Assembly: GCF_016906535.1 (NCBI RefSeq)
Contig: NC_057381.1
Location: 682,001-746,000, forward strand
DNA from: Rhizoctonia solani
Lineage: Eukaryota; Basidiomycota; Agaricomycetes; Cantharellales; Ceratobasidiaceae
Reading direction: 5' to 3'
DNA length: 64,000 bases
Shown here: positions 45,781 through 57,374 of the stretch, one piece after another
Numbering within the stretch: the first letter of the stretch is position 1
How the letters are laid out: each line of letters begins with the position of its first letter
Made by a program: the position numbers and the translations under genes
Notes under the pieces: model-generated
The model's input: only the letters and a program-made list of their open reading frames with translations
Databases searched by the model: none
Told to the model about the DNA's origin: nothing

Positions 45781-48700
45781 GTGAGATTTTAGTGAAAAAT
45801 GTTTTGGTGGGGGTATGTTGGTAGCTATCAGGCTCGAGTCCGGCTGGGACGATACTTAAACTGAATATTGGAGAAAACAACACCAAATGCATACCCTGCT
45901 CATCCTTTTCACTCTCATACCGCCCATGTCCCTCCGCTGCGCCGTGATGTGTTTGGTTTGGATGGGTGGCGTTGGGTTATTGATCAGGTCAGGGTTCCTT
46001 GAGAACTGTTTGAAGTTTTCCGTTTCTCAGACCCCAGCTATAAATGTGCACGCACCTTATATCGTTGAGCCAAAGTTATTTTGCCTTCAATTTATGATGG
46101 TACTCGAGATACAATGTTAGATTCTACAAGATACAATTACAGCAGACAGAAACACGGGGGTGCACAGGTTTAAATGAAACCAGATAAACATATTCATCTC
46201 GAAGCAACATTTCTCTATACCATCTCTTCTGTGGTACTAGACTCACCTATCTGTGATAATACTGGTGACTACATGCGTACTTTTCGCTGTGGTAGAAAGC
46301 GTGGTTATGGCTGCCGCCTTTAAGACCTTTCGTCTGATGTTTATCCGATGCAAAGAGAATTCGAGATTGAGACTGGCCCAGGTGTACCTCTCCGTGCATT
46401 TCCAAATAACGAGAAAGGTATCTCGTGCTTCCATTGCCTGGCTCGATACGGGACGTAATCGGGTGGCGGTTCAGGCCGCATATCACATAGTTTTGGCGTT
46501 GTTTGTGTTTTCGCCCCCCGCCAATAATATTTGGACACTCCCGGGTGAACGAAAAAAGGCTCGAAAACAGTGTCTCTTCCCCTTTCAGAAATTGGGGTCT
46601 CCCCGTATTTTATTACTCAAATGCACTGTTTACTTGAATTGAACATGCCCTTGTTTCCCATGGAGTGGTTACTCACGCTCCAAAGTGACTCTCAGACTTT
46701 TGACCAATTCCTGGCGGTCTACCGATTTGTTTACCCCCCACACTGGTGCCAACACAAAATTTCTTACGCCTTGTGTGCGTGGAACTTCCATGAACACGCT
46801 CCGGGTATTACCCGGCATACGTAAATAACGAGATAAACAATATGTACACCGAACGACAGACCGGAAGTTATTATTTCTGTGCGGCCAAATGAACCGCAGG
46901 AAAACCCAGTTTACGCGCCGCAGAACTATAATATGTTCTATCAGGAGGCGGAGTCTCAAGTCGAAGATGACTGGAGTAACATATTTTTGAATGGCTTCGG
47001 TTCTTCAGCTGTCTCTCTTTGAGGGCTGTACAGCATTGATTTCCTAAGAATATAGTAATACTCATCTTTAGTTCAGTCATATACCGATACTGACGGTCTG
47101 GTTGATTTTAATTTTTGAAGCCCCCTACCGTGTCTCTATCGATACTAAAGTTGTCGATAAAGTAGGGTATAAATTCGCCCTGGTGCCTAGGTCAGAAGTA
47201 GAAGCACAGCGGTCTCCGCCATATGATTATGAACAATTCCGTAGACCTGTCGAGAATTATTCAACTGAATGAACACTTCAAGCCCTAGCAACAGGCTCAG
47301 GTATCAAAAGAAAGAGAGCAGATAAAGGTGGGAGTTTCTATTATTTCATACAAAACAAAACAACTGAGAGAGCTGATCTACCAACATTTTAGTTTCCCTT
47401 TCAAGTGATTGTTTTATGACTTATCCCGCCCATGGCTAGATTAATCTACGTCTGGATTAAACGGCACTGACATCACTCTTGGAGGTCTGGTGTGGCTGAA
47501 ACTCCTGTGGTCCGTCTCTGGCTTAACACCCCACTTCGGTAGTATCCAGGGTTCACAATTATAGCATCGTGTCTCTTCGACACAATCATGCCGGGTTTGT
47601 GGAAACTCGATTATGATATATCCTGATCCAGAGGATCTTTGCCCCACGAATCCCAACAGTGTTACACTCAGTTTAGTAACTCTTTTTTTTTGTTCTATGT
47701 ATTCTAGGATATTCTGGGGCTAAGCTCTTTGGTGCAACCTATCCGGTAGGCGGCTACTTTATCGGGGGTTAAGCTAAAAACTAGATTGGGAACGTTACCA
47801 TAAGGGCAGGGCAAGTGGTGGACATTACAGGGAGAATTGGGGACAGATGATTGATCCAACGAGACATTATAAACAACCGATGTCGGGGTGGGATGGGGTG
47901 AGAAAAGGAAAGAGAGGGAGAAAAATAGAGATAGTTGCGCGAGGGCCGGTGTTAGGTTCGGTAGGATGCGATCACTTGACGAGGTGTTTAGTAACTCATT
48001 CGCATTTTAATCCATATTCAATGATAACTAGTGGCCATAAAGCGCACTTCATGTCAACATGGGGTCTAGAGCGGGGTGGTATATTGCTATCCGCTTATCC
48101 AAATTGGATGCTCAAATGATGCCCGAGGCCCGATGACAGCTGAGAAAGGGTTCCACTCTTGAATGAATCCATATAAATGTAACTCCTAGGCTATTTGTTT
48201 GATAGAAAAGTGCTCAACCGCTAGCCTGTTTGTTTATACTTGTCTCGTATCAGCTTACACGGCCTGATCTCGTTCTTTTCTACCACGCACAAACCTCAGT
48301 TAAGCTTGAGTACAGCGGATATAACGAGGGTATCAATGCACATAGTCCTTTACTTCTTAATACCCACCATTAATGGGTTGGGGACTTAATTTCAACCTCT
48401 CCCGGCTGGTCTTGCCAGTATCTTTGTTGGAGACACACATCTAACCCGCTAATCTGCAGCAACTGCCTGCCTTACATACTAAAGAGAATACTCCCTAAAC
48501 ACAACCCACGCGAACCTCGCACTGCAAGCACAGAAACTTGGACTATTTTATCAGAAGTATCGCCTAATACTGAGTCATATTTACAAAATCCTTGTTGGTC
48601 AGGATGATTTCTCCTCCAGTATGATGTAATCTGTGCTGATATGCCGCGGCGGTCTCCAGCCCCTTCGTCTGTGCGCTCAAATATTGCATTTGAAAAAGAA

Positions 48701-48781
48701 CAAAGCCCTGATCTTCTGTCACGTGGGCTGATCCCTGATAATTCCCATAAAAATTTTAAAAGCTCGCATTCTGTCCTTGCC
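45781..48781. other. Three-kilobase stretch without a supported gene
   Basis: Many short frames, none convincing. One plus-strand segment at about 47070-47271 reads as a possible terminal exon: an acceptor-like TTTAG, then a hydrophobic stretch (PILTVWLILIFEA) and a polar tail ending PVENYSTE. I cannot attach it to anything upstream. The remainder is AT-rich; the last 500 bp should hold the mS45 promoter. Confidence 0.3.
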
Positions 48782-50930
48782 ATGCAAATCTCAGCAAGCA
48801 CCAGAGCCACTGGAAAGTCCCTTCGTCCGACTCGATTCATCCTGTGCTGCAATTACAACCAAGCTCGTACATTTGTTCAGAGCTCCGTGTTGAGGGATGA
48901 AAGCGCAAGCAGCGAGGAGGGTGCTTTCAAGAAAGGCAAACCAGCCAAGGTAGATCCTCAGGCCGTGGAGGGCTGGTTCCGAGGTGAAGGTCTCCCCTAT
49001 CTAAATCCTACCCCCGGGAAACCAAATTGGCTAGGTGGCAATATTGTGTGTCCATTTCCTCATCCTAGCTATTCTGACTAAATCTTGAGAGAGCCTTACC
49101 CAGATAATCCCACCTTCAAACCTCCGCCACCATTGTCAGATGTTGTGAAGACATCCATATATGATCGATACCTCAAGTCACCTCAGCTAGCAGCATCTAA
49201 TTCAGGTATTGGATCACCTATAGTCTATTCACTTCGGCATCTGACCTTGGCCTAGAATCCCACAACCAAACAGTCCGAACTCTCAGTGAACAATTCGGTG
49301 TTTCGATTGCTCGTATCGAGGCCATCGTTCGCCTGAAAAACTATGAAAGACAATATCAAAAGGTGTGTTGTACTCCACCTGTATTCATTCATGAAGAGCA
49401 TAAATCGATTAGTCTTGAAGACTTCAATATGGTTAAACTTTATTATTTTGCTGAATCCATCTGCTTTATGGCCTTCGTTATTTGACATGTACTGACACAT
49501 GTCTCGGCTCCAGGTAATGAAATTTCTGCTGTGATCCAGTAGGATTAGACGAACCAACTGCTGTTCGAGTCGCTCGATGAGAACCAAACATCTTATCTAC
49601 ATTGCATGATCTTTTACCCATCGCCCGCACGTTGTCTGGCATTTTCTAACAATTTTTTCAGGTAAATCGAACGCCACATCACTTCCGACATGATTAGAGA
49701 ATATTTCTGTTCTTCGAGTCCTCGATGAGAATCCAAATCTTATCTACATTGCATGATATTTCTGAATCTTCGTATTGCTCTTCGTATTGGATAGCTAACG
49801 TTTATTATGTCTAGGTAACTGTCCACATTAGTAGTGCCATCCGTGAGTCCGTTTTTCATTCGATCTCCTCTCTGATGCAACCATTCTCGTCATACCATAC
49901 ATCCTGGTGAATCTATCCTTAAAATGACATGCAAGGCTTTCTGATCAAAAAATTATTTCTATTCAAGTGTGATGGACAATTACTAACCACCCACTTTCTC
50001 TCCACAGCGATGATTGACTTTGGATTTCTTGAATCTTCGGGATAAAATCAGGTGAGGCAAATTCAATCAGACACTTCATTTCTCTGTACCAACGATGATG
50101 AACAACACATGACAACAATTTCACGCAAGACAAAACTTCCGTGGTTACATTTTCTTCACTTCCTGACCCTCTCCTACCCGATTATGAGTTATGTATATTT
50201 GATACTGATGGCATATATTTTCAGGACGTAAGTAACTGCGCGTTACTTCACAAACTGCCCTTGGGCATCGTACTTGATGAGACAATCACATCATTAGCGA
50301 ATTGTAACGACAGGCCTCTGCCACTGGTTATTCCATATTTCAACCCCATCTGACGCTCTCGTAAAATTCATCAGCTCCTGGCATTAGCTAACTATTATTA
50401 CTTCGCTTAGGGCAAGAAACTTCAACATGCTTTTCAGCGAGGAATGGAATCTTATTTGGGCGTTCACCCAGAGATAGATCGAGCCATTGTATCGGACTCT
50501 AGAGTCGACCCCTTAGAAATCAATGTTACAAGGCAGCGAACAGCCGATGTCGATAACGAAATATCTGGCACTGCTAATAGAGACCAGCAGAGAGGCGGTG
50601 CGGCCCGTAGGGTTTGGTGGGAGATGGTGGAAGATGCTCCAGACTCGGTATGGTCTCCTAACCTGAAGATTATGATAATTTTCTAATAGTTGAATAGCAA
50701 CCTGTCGTACCCGGAATCGTTGCCAAAGGCTTGGAGAGCTATCGTAACAAACTCTCGGAAGATCAAAAGGCACATGCGGGGATATCCTTGCATGTCGACG
50801 GTCCGAACCCCCTGCAGGAAAGCCTCGAACCGTATTCACTTTCGTTGACACGGGTGCTCGGGGCCCCGCCAAAAAAGCTCGCGCTGATCACATTCCGTTC
50901 ATCTTTTTCTCTGTCATTGCTTGCATGTAA
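48782..50930 (+). CDS. Mitochondrial small-subunit ribosomal protein mS45 (Bot1p family)
   Basis: Mitoribosomal protein needed for respiratory growth. I chose the ATG at 48782 because it opens an Arg/Ser-rich, acid-free targeting sequence (MQISASTRATGKSLRPTRF); an upstream in-frame ATG is at 48641. Family motifs: GKPNWLGGN at about 49010, NPTFKPPPPLSDVVKTSIYD at about 49110, TVRTLSEQFGVSIARIEAIV at about 49280, LQHAFQRGMESYLGVHPEID at about 50420, and VFTFVDTGAR at about 50835. A base is missing near 50811 in a C run just before that last motif. Exon borders between 49370 and 50400 are unclear, and an imperfect duplication sits there. Confidence 0.7.
49561..49757. repeat. Imperfect direct repeat of about 50 bp within the mS45 gene
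   Basis: Copies at 49561-49610 and 49707-49757 share CTGTTC...CTCGATGAGAA...ATCTTATCTACATTGCATGAT, differing mainly by short gains and losses. The spacing is about 146 bp. Unlike the duplications at 9, 16 and 18 kb the copies do not abut. Confidence 0.75.
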
Positions 50931-51086
50931 ATTTCTTTTCAAATTCTAATCGTGAAGCACACATCCCCGCATCCCTCCACGTCGTCAAATTACACTGCCT
51001 TGCAGGAAGGAATCCGCGAGGTCTACAACATAGGTAACATCCTATCAGTCAGAGACTTCACAAGAAAAAAAGAGCCCTTACAGAAT

Positions 51087-51384
51087 CTAGATAAATTCGA
51101 CGTATATATCTACTTCAGTGGTGATGCCATAGCTTTCGAGCGTTGCGTCATCATCGCCCAGGTTTTTTCCCTCCCACACCAACCTGGCAACAGGTCAGAG
51201 TTTTCCCATAACCCTCCAGAAAAGCAGGAGACAATACGTACCTTTGGTTATTGGGAGGAATTGCACCGTCTTCGAATACCTTTCTCTTGATCTCAAGTAT
51301 CGTAGTTTGGGAAGTTACGGGCACATATAGGGGGCCAGCGGTAGACCGAATTATACGAACATTGAAAGGAGCTGCGAGAACCAT
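51087..51384 (-). CDS. Ubiquitin-like domain protein
   Basis: Two exons (complement of 51242-51384 and 51087-51183) give 79 residues, all ubiquitin fold: a beta-grasp start (FNVRIIRSTAGPLYVPV), the helix TILEIKRKVFEDGAIPPNNQ, then QRLVWEGKNLGDDDATLESY and GITTEVDIYVEFI. There is no C-terminal Gly-Gly, so it is unlikely to be conjugated; it may act as a binding module like other stand-alone Ubl proteins. The frame is intact and the intron sits after the NNQ-R codon, in the QR-LVW turn. It converges with the mS45 gene. Confidence 0.85.
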
Positions 51385-52198
51385 GTTCCAGGGTTAGTGT
51401 TGATAGATGTCCAATGGTGGTTGTTCAGCTCTAGGGGATAGAGGATGTTTGCACGTACCAGCGCCCTGATTGGTAATCGAGACATTGATGATAGCTTTTA
51501 ATTATCAAAGAACAAACCGTTTAACTGATGAGCGAACCTTGGAACTTGAAGATCCCATATCTAAAAAAAGTGGATGAACGAGGATCGTTTATTGAAAGCG
51601 GAAAACCATATAGTTTGGCATACTGCAATGACATCATTCATCACGTGTATCAAAAATACGAATGTATGCGTGTTTCTCTTTGACGCTAATTCGGGTCAAG
51701 CGTTCAGCCTGGCTTGAAAGTGCGCGCGAGCCATAGGCAAAAAGGCGCTGCCAAATCTAACGCATAGTACCTGTCAGCCTTCCCACTTCTGTATCTACAT
51801 GAACCTACTTTTCCACAGCAATGCACACGAAATGCCCAACTATATATATACCAGGATCTGAAACATGTGAATTCACAACCTGGAGATCCTTGCCAAGCAC
51901 ACAGTGACTGGAGCCCCACTTTGGATAGTGAGTGATTGAACAAGCCGGAAATAGTACGGGGCGGTGAGTCGAGATCCGGTGCCGATCCTTGTGCGGTCTA
52001 GTTCAAAAACTAGGAATTGTTTATGATTCTTGGATTTCCCACACAATAAAGAGGATGAAAAACATGTGACATTGGTTTATAACAAGGCTTTGAGGCTGAA
52101 CCTACGTACAATTAACTATTTTGAGCCTACGAGCAGTTGTCCATGGCAATTGCAATATAAACGCCGAGGGTGTTTCAAACAAACAATGCCCATTCAAG
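51385..52198. other. Intergenic stretch
   Basis: Short frames only, no gene recognised. Includes the promoter side of the ubiquitin-like gene and the 3' flank of the methyltransferase gene. Confidence 0.35.
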
Positions 52199-53805
52199 TC
52201 ACCCTGCCACGGCTAGACGCATCAGCCGTGTAGTGGCTGCTCCCGAAATATTGTCGGTGCAAAAGACACGTGCGTCATCCGGGGGTAGATCCATGTCAAT
52301 GAATTCAACAAAAAGGCCTTCTTGTTCTTCGCCTAGTTAGGCAGAATTCTCAATCAAAATAAACGACTGGCGGGCTTACCCGCGCTAGATAAAAATTCCG
52401 AGAATGTTTGCTCCCGACGAAGGGTGAGAGCGATGTACGCACTCCTGGGAGAGCCGAGCTGAAATGGTTGTTGGCTATTCGCTCCGCCGTGCAAGTCTCG
52501 CTCAGCCGGAAACGGCCGTTCCAACGCGAGACGCAAGGTACGCGTGAGTGGTGCGATGATCGACGGGTCATAGACCTACAAATCACAATGGTTGCACACT
52601 TGTTCCTGTAGTCGAGGTTAATGTGAAAAACGAAACACTCACCACATCAGCAGCTAGTACGACGTCTGCGTCAATTTCTTCCAAAAGCGAAAGCACGAAT
52701 GGTTCTCGATTGGGATTGACAGAGTCTTCCCAGTCAAGTGCCCTTACATGAACGTTAGGATTGTCGGCAAGCATGTCTTTTGAGGATTGGTTAACGTCCC
52801 TTCTTTTTGAAAAGCAAGTGCTACTAATCAAGCCAGACTCAACTACAAGGAAGCCGAACGTTGAGCCCACATCTCGCCAAAACATCGTCATCTACGTCTG
52901 TCATGTATATGCAGGAGCTTTGTTCTACAACGGTCGGCCGACTGAGTTGTTGTAGGGTCGCAACCAATAGCCCAAGAAGACCAACACCGCTCCCAAGCTC
53001 AAGAACTCGTGCTGACGATACGATATCTGATGGAAGTGTCAGAGCAATAGGTAATGAGTCTAACGCCTCACACCGGGATCAGGAGAACTGCCATGTGGCG
53101 CGTTTCCACCTTGAATGCGTACACTCACGATGATTTTGCAGGATCCACTCTGACAGATCGAGACTGGCACGCCATGTCCTTAAACCTGTTGTTCCACGCT
53201 CGATTGTGGTACGGGATTCTTGAATTGTTAGAGGCCGATGGTCTTGACTGAAGTTATCGATACCCGATGATCGATGCCATGCCTGCGCGGAAGTTGTCCA
53301 GGATTGAGGCCGGGGAATTAGGTACGTGAGGTACGAAGCTTCGGGAGGACCTTGCCTGGGCATCGGCGGCAGAGACCAGTTCGGGCAACCATGTGTCAGA
53401 TTAGGCATGTAGGGCGCTCACCTGACCGGGGTGTTAAGCATGCAGATCAAACGCTCGTATATCTCCCCTTCGACTTCCTGATGACAGGTGCCACTTTGGG
53501 TATAGGTTGAGATATGAATACTTACTCACCACGCCATTGCTTTCCAAGGCAGTAATTATATTTTTCCAAAATTTCCTTTGGTAGTCCGTAGCTGGGGGAT
53601 CTTCGAAAAAAAAAATCGGTCGGATAGTGAGCACGATACAGGGCGTTGAGCACTTGCATGCAATAACATGGCGATTTGTTATTAACTGATTGATTAGAAC
53701 TTGCTGTGACTGCGCATCATGGATACGCTCGGAGATAAGTGCCGGTGGTAATGGCTGCAGCGTAAGATACAACGCCACGATCTGGTGAATGTTATAAACT
53801 TTCAT
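52199..53805 (-). CDS. FAM86/EEF2KMT-type protein lysine methyltransferase
   Basis: Seven-beta-strand methyltransferase; the family (human FAM86A/EEF2KMT, yeast Efm3) trimethylates a lysine of eEF2. It starts MKVYNIHQIVALYLTLQPLP. Family motifs: DYQRKFWKNIITALE, then RGTTGLRTWRASLDLSEWIL (the FAM86 hallmark), the SAM-binding motif I VLELGSGVGLLGLLVA, YMTDVDDDVLARCGLNV, ALDWED, DADVVLAADVVYDPSI, and the C-terminal LFVEFIDMDLPPDDARVF. Introns are GT-AG. One base appears lost in the A10 run at 53606-53615 (T10 on this strand), just before FEDPPATDYQ. The stop is at 52199-52201. Assignment to the eEF2 enzyme rather than another METTL21-like enzyme rests on the GTTGLRTW segment. Confidence 0.8.
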
Positions 53806-54539
53806 CTAAGGTTCTGTGTCTAGGTTAAGTTCGCTATCGCGATTGGAATTGGTCCTTAAGTCAGAATACAAGTTCCCAATGGGTTACCTTTCGGCCGTGC
53901 AATACAGTCGGAGAGCGGAGAGGGTGGTGGCGTCGGCACCGGCAGGTCAGAGTAGTACTGGTGCGCCCGTGTAGAACCCAAGCGATCAACAAGCATAACC
54001 CGGCGGTAAAATAAATTGAAATTGGGTTGGAAACCGCAAGGTGTGGTGCTATGACGGAATTTCAAACCTTGAGTATGATTGGTCGGGGCTCAAAATCCTT
54101 CCGAAGTTCCAAGCTTTCCTGAAAATGGACCCAATTCATGCAGCAGATCATAATAACGTTTGTAAGGACAAATTTTATTTGAGATAATAATTATCTAGCT
54201 GTTGTGGGGTGATCCACTGGTAGAAATCAGGTCGCCATCGACCTGAGTGGGGCGATTTTGGGACATATGTGGTTTGGATTGATTGCAGGGGTCGAAACTG
54301 TTGTGTTTGTGGCGACCGCGCTTCCGGCGACTCGGCAACCATGGATCAACGCTAGGTCCCTCACAAACAGGCTCCGACTGTTTCTACTCGATTTTAATTT
54401 ATAGAGAGGGTGAATACCAAGCATTTTACCCCACCCCTCGCCATCTGTCTCATCCACATCCCCCCTGGGCCTGCGTAGGTATCCTCCGCCCATCCTCGGT
54501 AATTACATCACTCTCGATACCTTGCCGTTGATATCTGCG
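53806..54539. other. Intergenic stretch
   Basis: No supported gene. A minus-strand frame at 53856-54065 is short and unmatched. Confidence 0.35.
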
Positions 54540-56444
54540 ATGACATGGCCAACATTCCACACTGAGGAGCCCATTAAAGAATTGGTGGTCAAAGATGCAG
54601 ATATGAAGTTGGCAACTTTGGCTTTTGGCTGGACAGTGAGTCTACTACACCATCGATCAATGATTCCCCACACTTACCTATGGTTCTTCAACGAAGCTTG
54701 GGTTCAGTTATTTCGTTACTTGGCACGCCATCAGACAAACAAAGCGTCTGAATGCATTCACTGTTATGGTCTGGGGGGAGATTCTTGTGTGAGTCTACTA
54801 GGCGCTTGCAGGTGGGGGGGGGCTAATTCTTTGTCTCTCTCTCGCAGTTGTGCAATCTTCGCTATAATTTGTTGGCTCTATCTTTGCGGTGTAATCAAGT
54901 ACTCGTTCTGGTTTTATTTTACGATTTTAACGTAAGTTTTCATCGTCCAGGTTACTGACTGCGGCTGACTAGAGCTATTTGCCTTTTCAGCACATGGGCA
55001 CTTCAGGTGCAATTTCTACTTCAAATCATTGTGAATAGGATCTGCATTCTTCTTTCAACACCCGAACAAAGGGTACTTAATAGTATACCCATATACGAAC
55101 GTGACATTAACCACACACTTTCTAGTTTTGGCTCAAGTTTACAATCGCAGTTTGGATCACAGCCATCAACATAAGCGTCTACTGCATTTGGGTTCCCGCC
55201 AAGCTTCAGATTTCCCAACGGTATCATGATATTAATGTATGGTGGGACCGCACCGAAGTGAGTTTGCGTATGGAGTATTCGATCGACCTTCTGATTCCAT
55301 GGCCATCTGACAGAAATGCCTATATTTGGTTACCGATGCCATCCTCAACTACATGTTTATTCGATCGATCAAACAGAGGCTTCTGAAAGTCGGGGTAAGC
55401 ACGGTAGTTGCCGCTGGATGTACGTAGTGTTTAATTAAGGCATTAGCTCAAGAAGTACGACAAGCTCGTAAAGTTCAATGAAAAAATCATTGCTGTGTCA
55501 CTTGCAATGGATGTTTTGATCATTACAATGATGAGCCACCCAAACGACTTCGTATAGTGAGTTAAACCCTCATCACGTTTGTTTTACGTCGGTACTGAAC
55601 CACGCGTCGTGTTTTAGCATGCAATTCCACCCTGTCGCTTATATGGTCAAGGTAAATCACACCTTTTGCTATTGCCCACAGGCACCCGATCTAATCCCGT
55701 TTCAGCTGGAGATCGAAATGTGCATGTCGAAGTTGATGATCAAGGTCGCAACCGGCACTGGTATCATGGTCTATGTGAGTGAATAGGATCGAACTCTAGT
55801 AGCCGCGATTTAACTGATCACTAATTATAGGAGGGCGAAGCTCTGGATCCTTCAACTTCTAAATCCAGCAAAGAACGTGGAGAACAAAATACCAACCAGT
55901 TTGTACGAACGGGGCAGTCGGTTAACATCCAGGTCGCCACACATACGGTCACACATACCGATCAATCTGAAAATGGCCGAGTGAACAACGACGTTGGTTA
56001 GTGGGTTTAATTGGACCAAGTGTGAAATTTGGACATCTGACATATTGATTTTCGTGCGCATATATAGAGCCAGGTGTAGATCGTCAGGCACATCGTATGT
56101 CGGTAACTCGGGCGCCTGCTGTAAACCGACATCCAACTATCAATTGGACGGATCGTAATCGCTCTGAACCCATTGAATTAGAAGTATATAGTCCCGATTC
56201 AAAGAACCGGGATTACGATTCGGACGACCGAAGCAACACCTCCAAACGCCCTCGTTCTTGGATAGAGGAGCCTTCTTATACGCCGAGCTCTGGTAAACAA
56301 TTATCTGGATCGACAATCACCATCAAAGATCCGGATGTTGATATCGAGCGAGGAGATACTGGCTCGGACGAGGATGATATAGAGCCAACTGGGGGTGTCA
56401 CTATGACTTATTTGGGTGCTTTCCCAAATCTTAATAAGACCTGA
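54540..56444 (+). CDS. Multi-pass membrane protein, unrecognised fungal family
   Basis: A multi-exon plus-strand gene begins MTWPTFHTEEPIKELVVK. Hydrophobic segments follow in successive exons: CAIFAIICWLYLCGVIKYSF, TIAVWITAINISVYCIW, YLVTDAILNYMFIRSI, KIIAVSLAMDVLIITMMS, and VYMQFHPVAYMVKLEIEMC, suggesting about six or seven membrane spans. The C-terminal tail (about 170 residues) is hydrophilic and rich in Ser, Asp and Glu (DIERGDTGSDEDDIEPTGG), ending NLNKT at 56444. The arrangement resembles unnamed integral membrane proteins abundant in Agaricomycetes. Short GT-AG introns separate exons; I saw no clear frame loss. Confidence 0.6.
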
Positions 56445-57024
56445 CGTTATACCTCGTTACGGTACATTGTTATTTTTTTCTATCCTTTTCTTTCACTCTC
56501 ACTTTCTCTCGTCATATTGCTCTTTTTGGGACTTTGTGGTTACTTGTTTTACTACAACTTTCTTGCTTTCGACCTGTACGCTTTGAAACCATATGACTAC
56601 TAGGGTGCTCTCTACGTGCATACATGTACACATATAATTACACACTGATTCAAATGTCATCGCACCGGCGCTCTCTAGGAAACAAATCGGAAAGGAGGCG
56701 TGTGTCCAGCTTGTGCACTCCCGATGCGTATCGGAGATCACCAGATGATCGGTCCATGCGAGCTAAAGCTGTACATACATGTGTAGGAGTCAGAGCGATG
56801 ATCGGGTCGGAGCTTGTAAGTCTGAAATGAACAAAACGTGGATCGATTGGCTTTACGAGATTAACAGAGGGGAGGAGGAAGAAGGCAGACAAGGCGATTA
56901 TAGGAAAATTACTAGTAATAGTAAGGACGATCTAAGGGTCTTTCAGTCAAGTGGTGGGGGCTCCACCGGTGACAGTATTATTCACTACGTATATGCGAGT
57001 CAGACACTGTGAATCTCGGTTAGA
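56445..57024. other. Intergenic stretch
   Basis: Pyrimidine-rich 3' flank of the membrane-protein gene (TTTCTTTCACTCTCACTTTC near 56485-56515) and unassigned sequence. No gene supported. Confidence 0.35.
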
Positions 57025-57374
57025 TTAAAAAAGATCGCTTACACAGTGACCAGAGTGGCCAATACGTTCGCTCGCTTGGTTTTTTGCTACCCGGACGTTC
57101 GAACCAACGCCTTGGTACTCGGGATGAAGAACTCCATTGACTGTGGATATCAGTTAGTGCAATGATGGGGGGTGTATGCGGCAGCATACGTACTGGAAGG
57201 GATTGCAGTAAAGGTGAGGGCATGAGGGGGGCCCGATTCATAGATACGGAAATCAATGTGGATCCTTTTTCGGTCGGCCCATTCCTGCACGACGCTGGAC
57301 CAGGTGTGAGCGGGGCTGGTGAATGCAGGGAAACGGTAGCCTCCTGGACGACGGTTGAATTCAGAGTCGGTCAT
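57025..57374 (-). CDS. Small dsRNA-binding-motif protein (copy B)
   Basis: Two exons (complement of 57194-57374 and 57025-57140) give 98 residues. The chain fits one dsRNA-binding motif: helix TWSSVVQEWADRKRIHIDF, the E-S-G-P-P-H turn, strand ALTFTAIP, then INGVLHPEYQGVGSNVR and VAKNQASERI. In another frame the same stretch contains G-S-K-K, so the last 20 residues may be displaced by one base. The 181-nt first exon and phase-1 intron match copy A exactly. Function could be binding structured RNA; with a single motif and no catalytic domain nothing more can be said. Confidence 0.6.
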
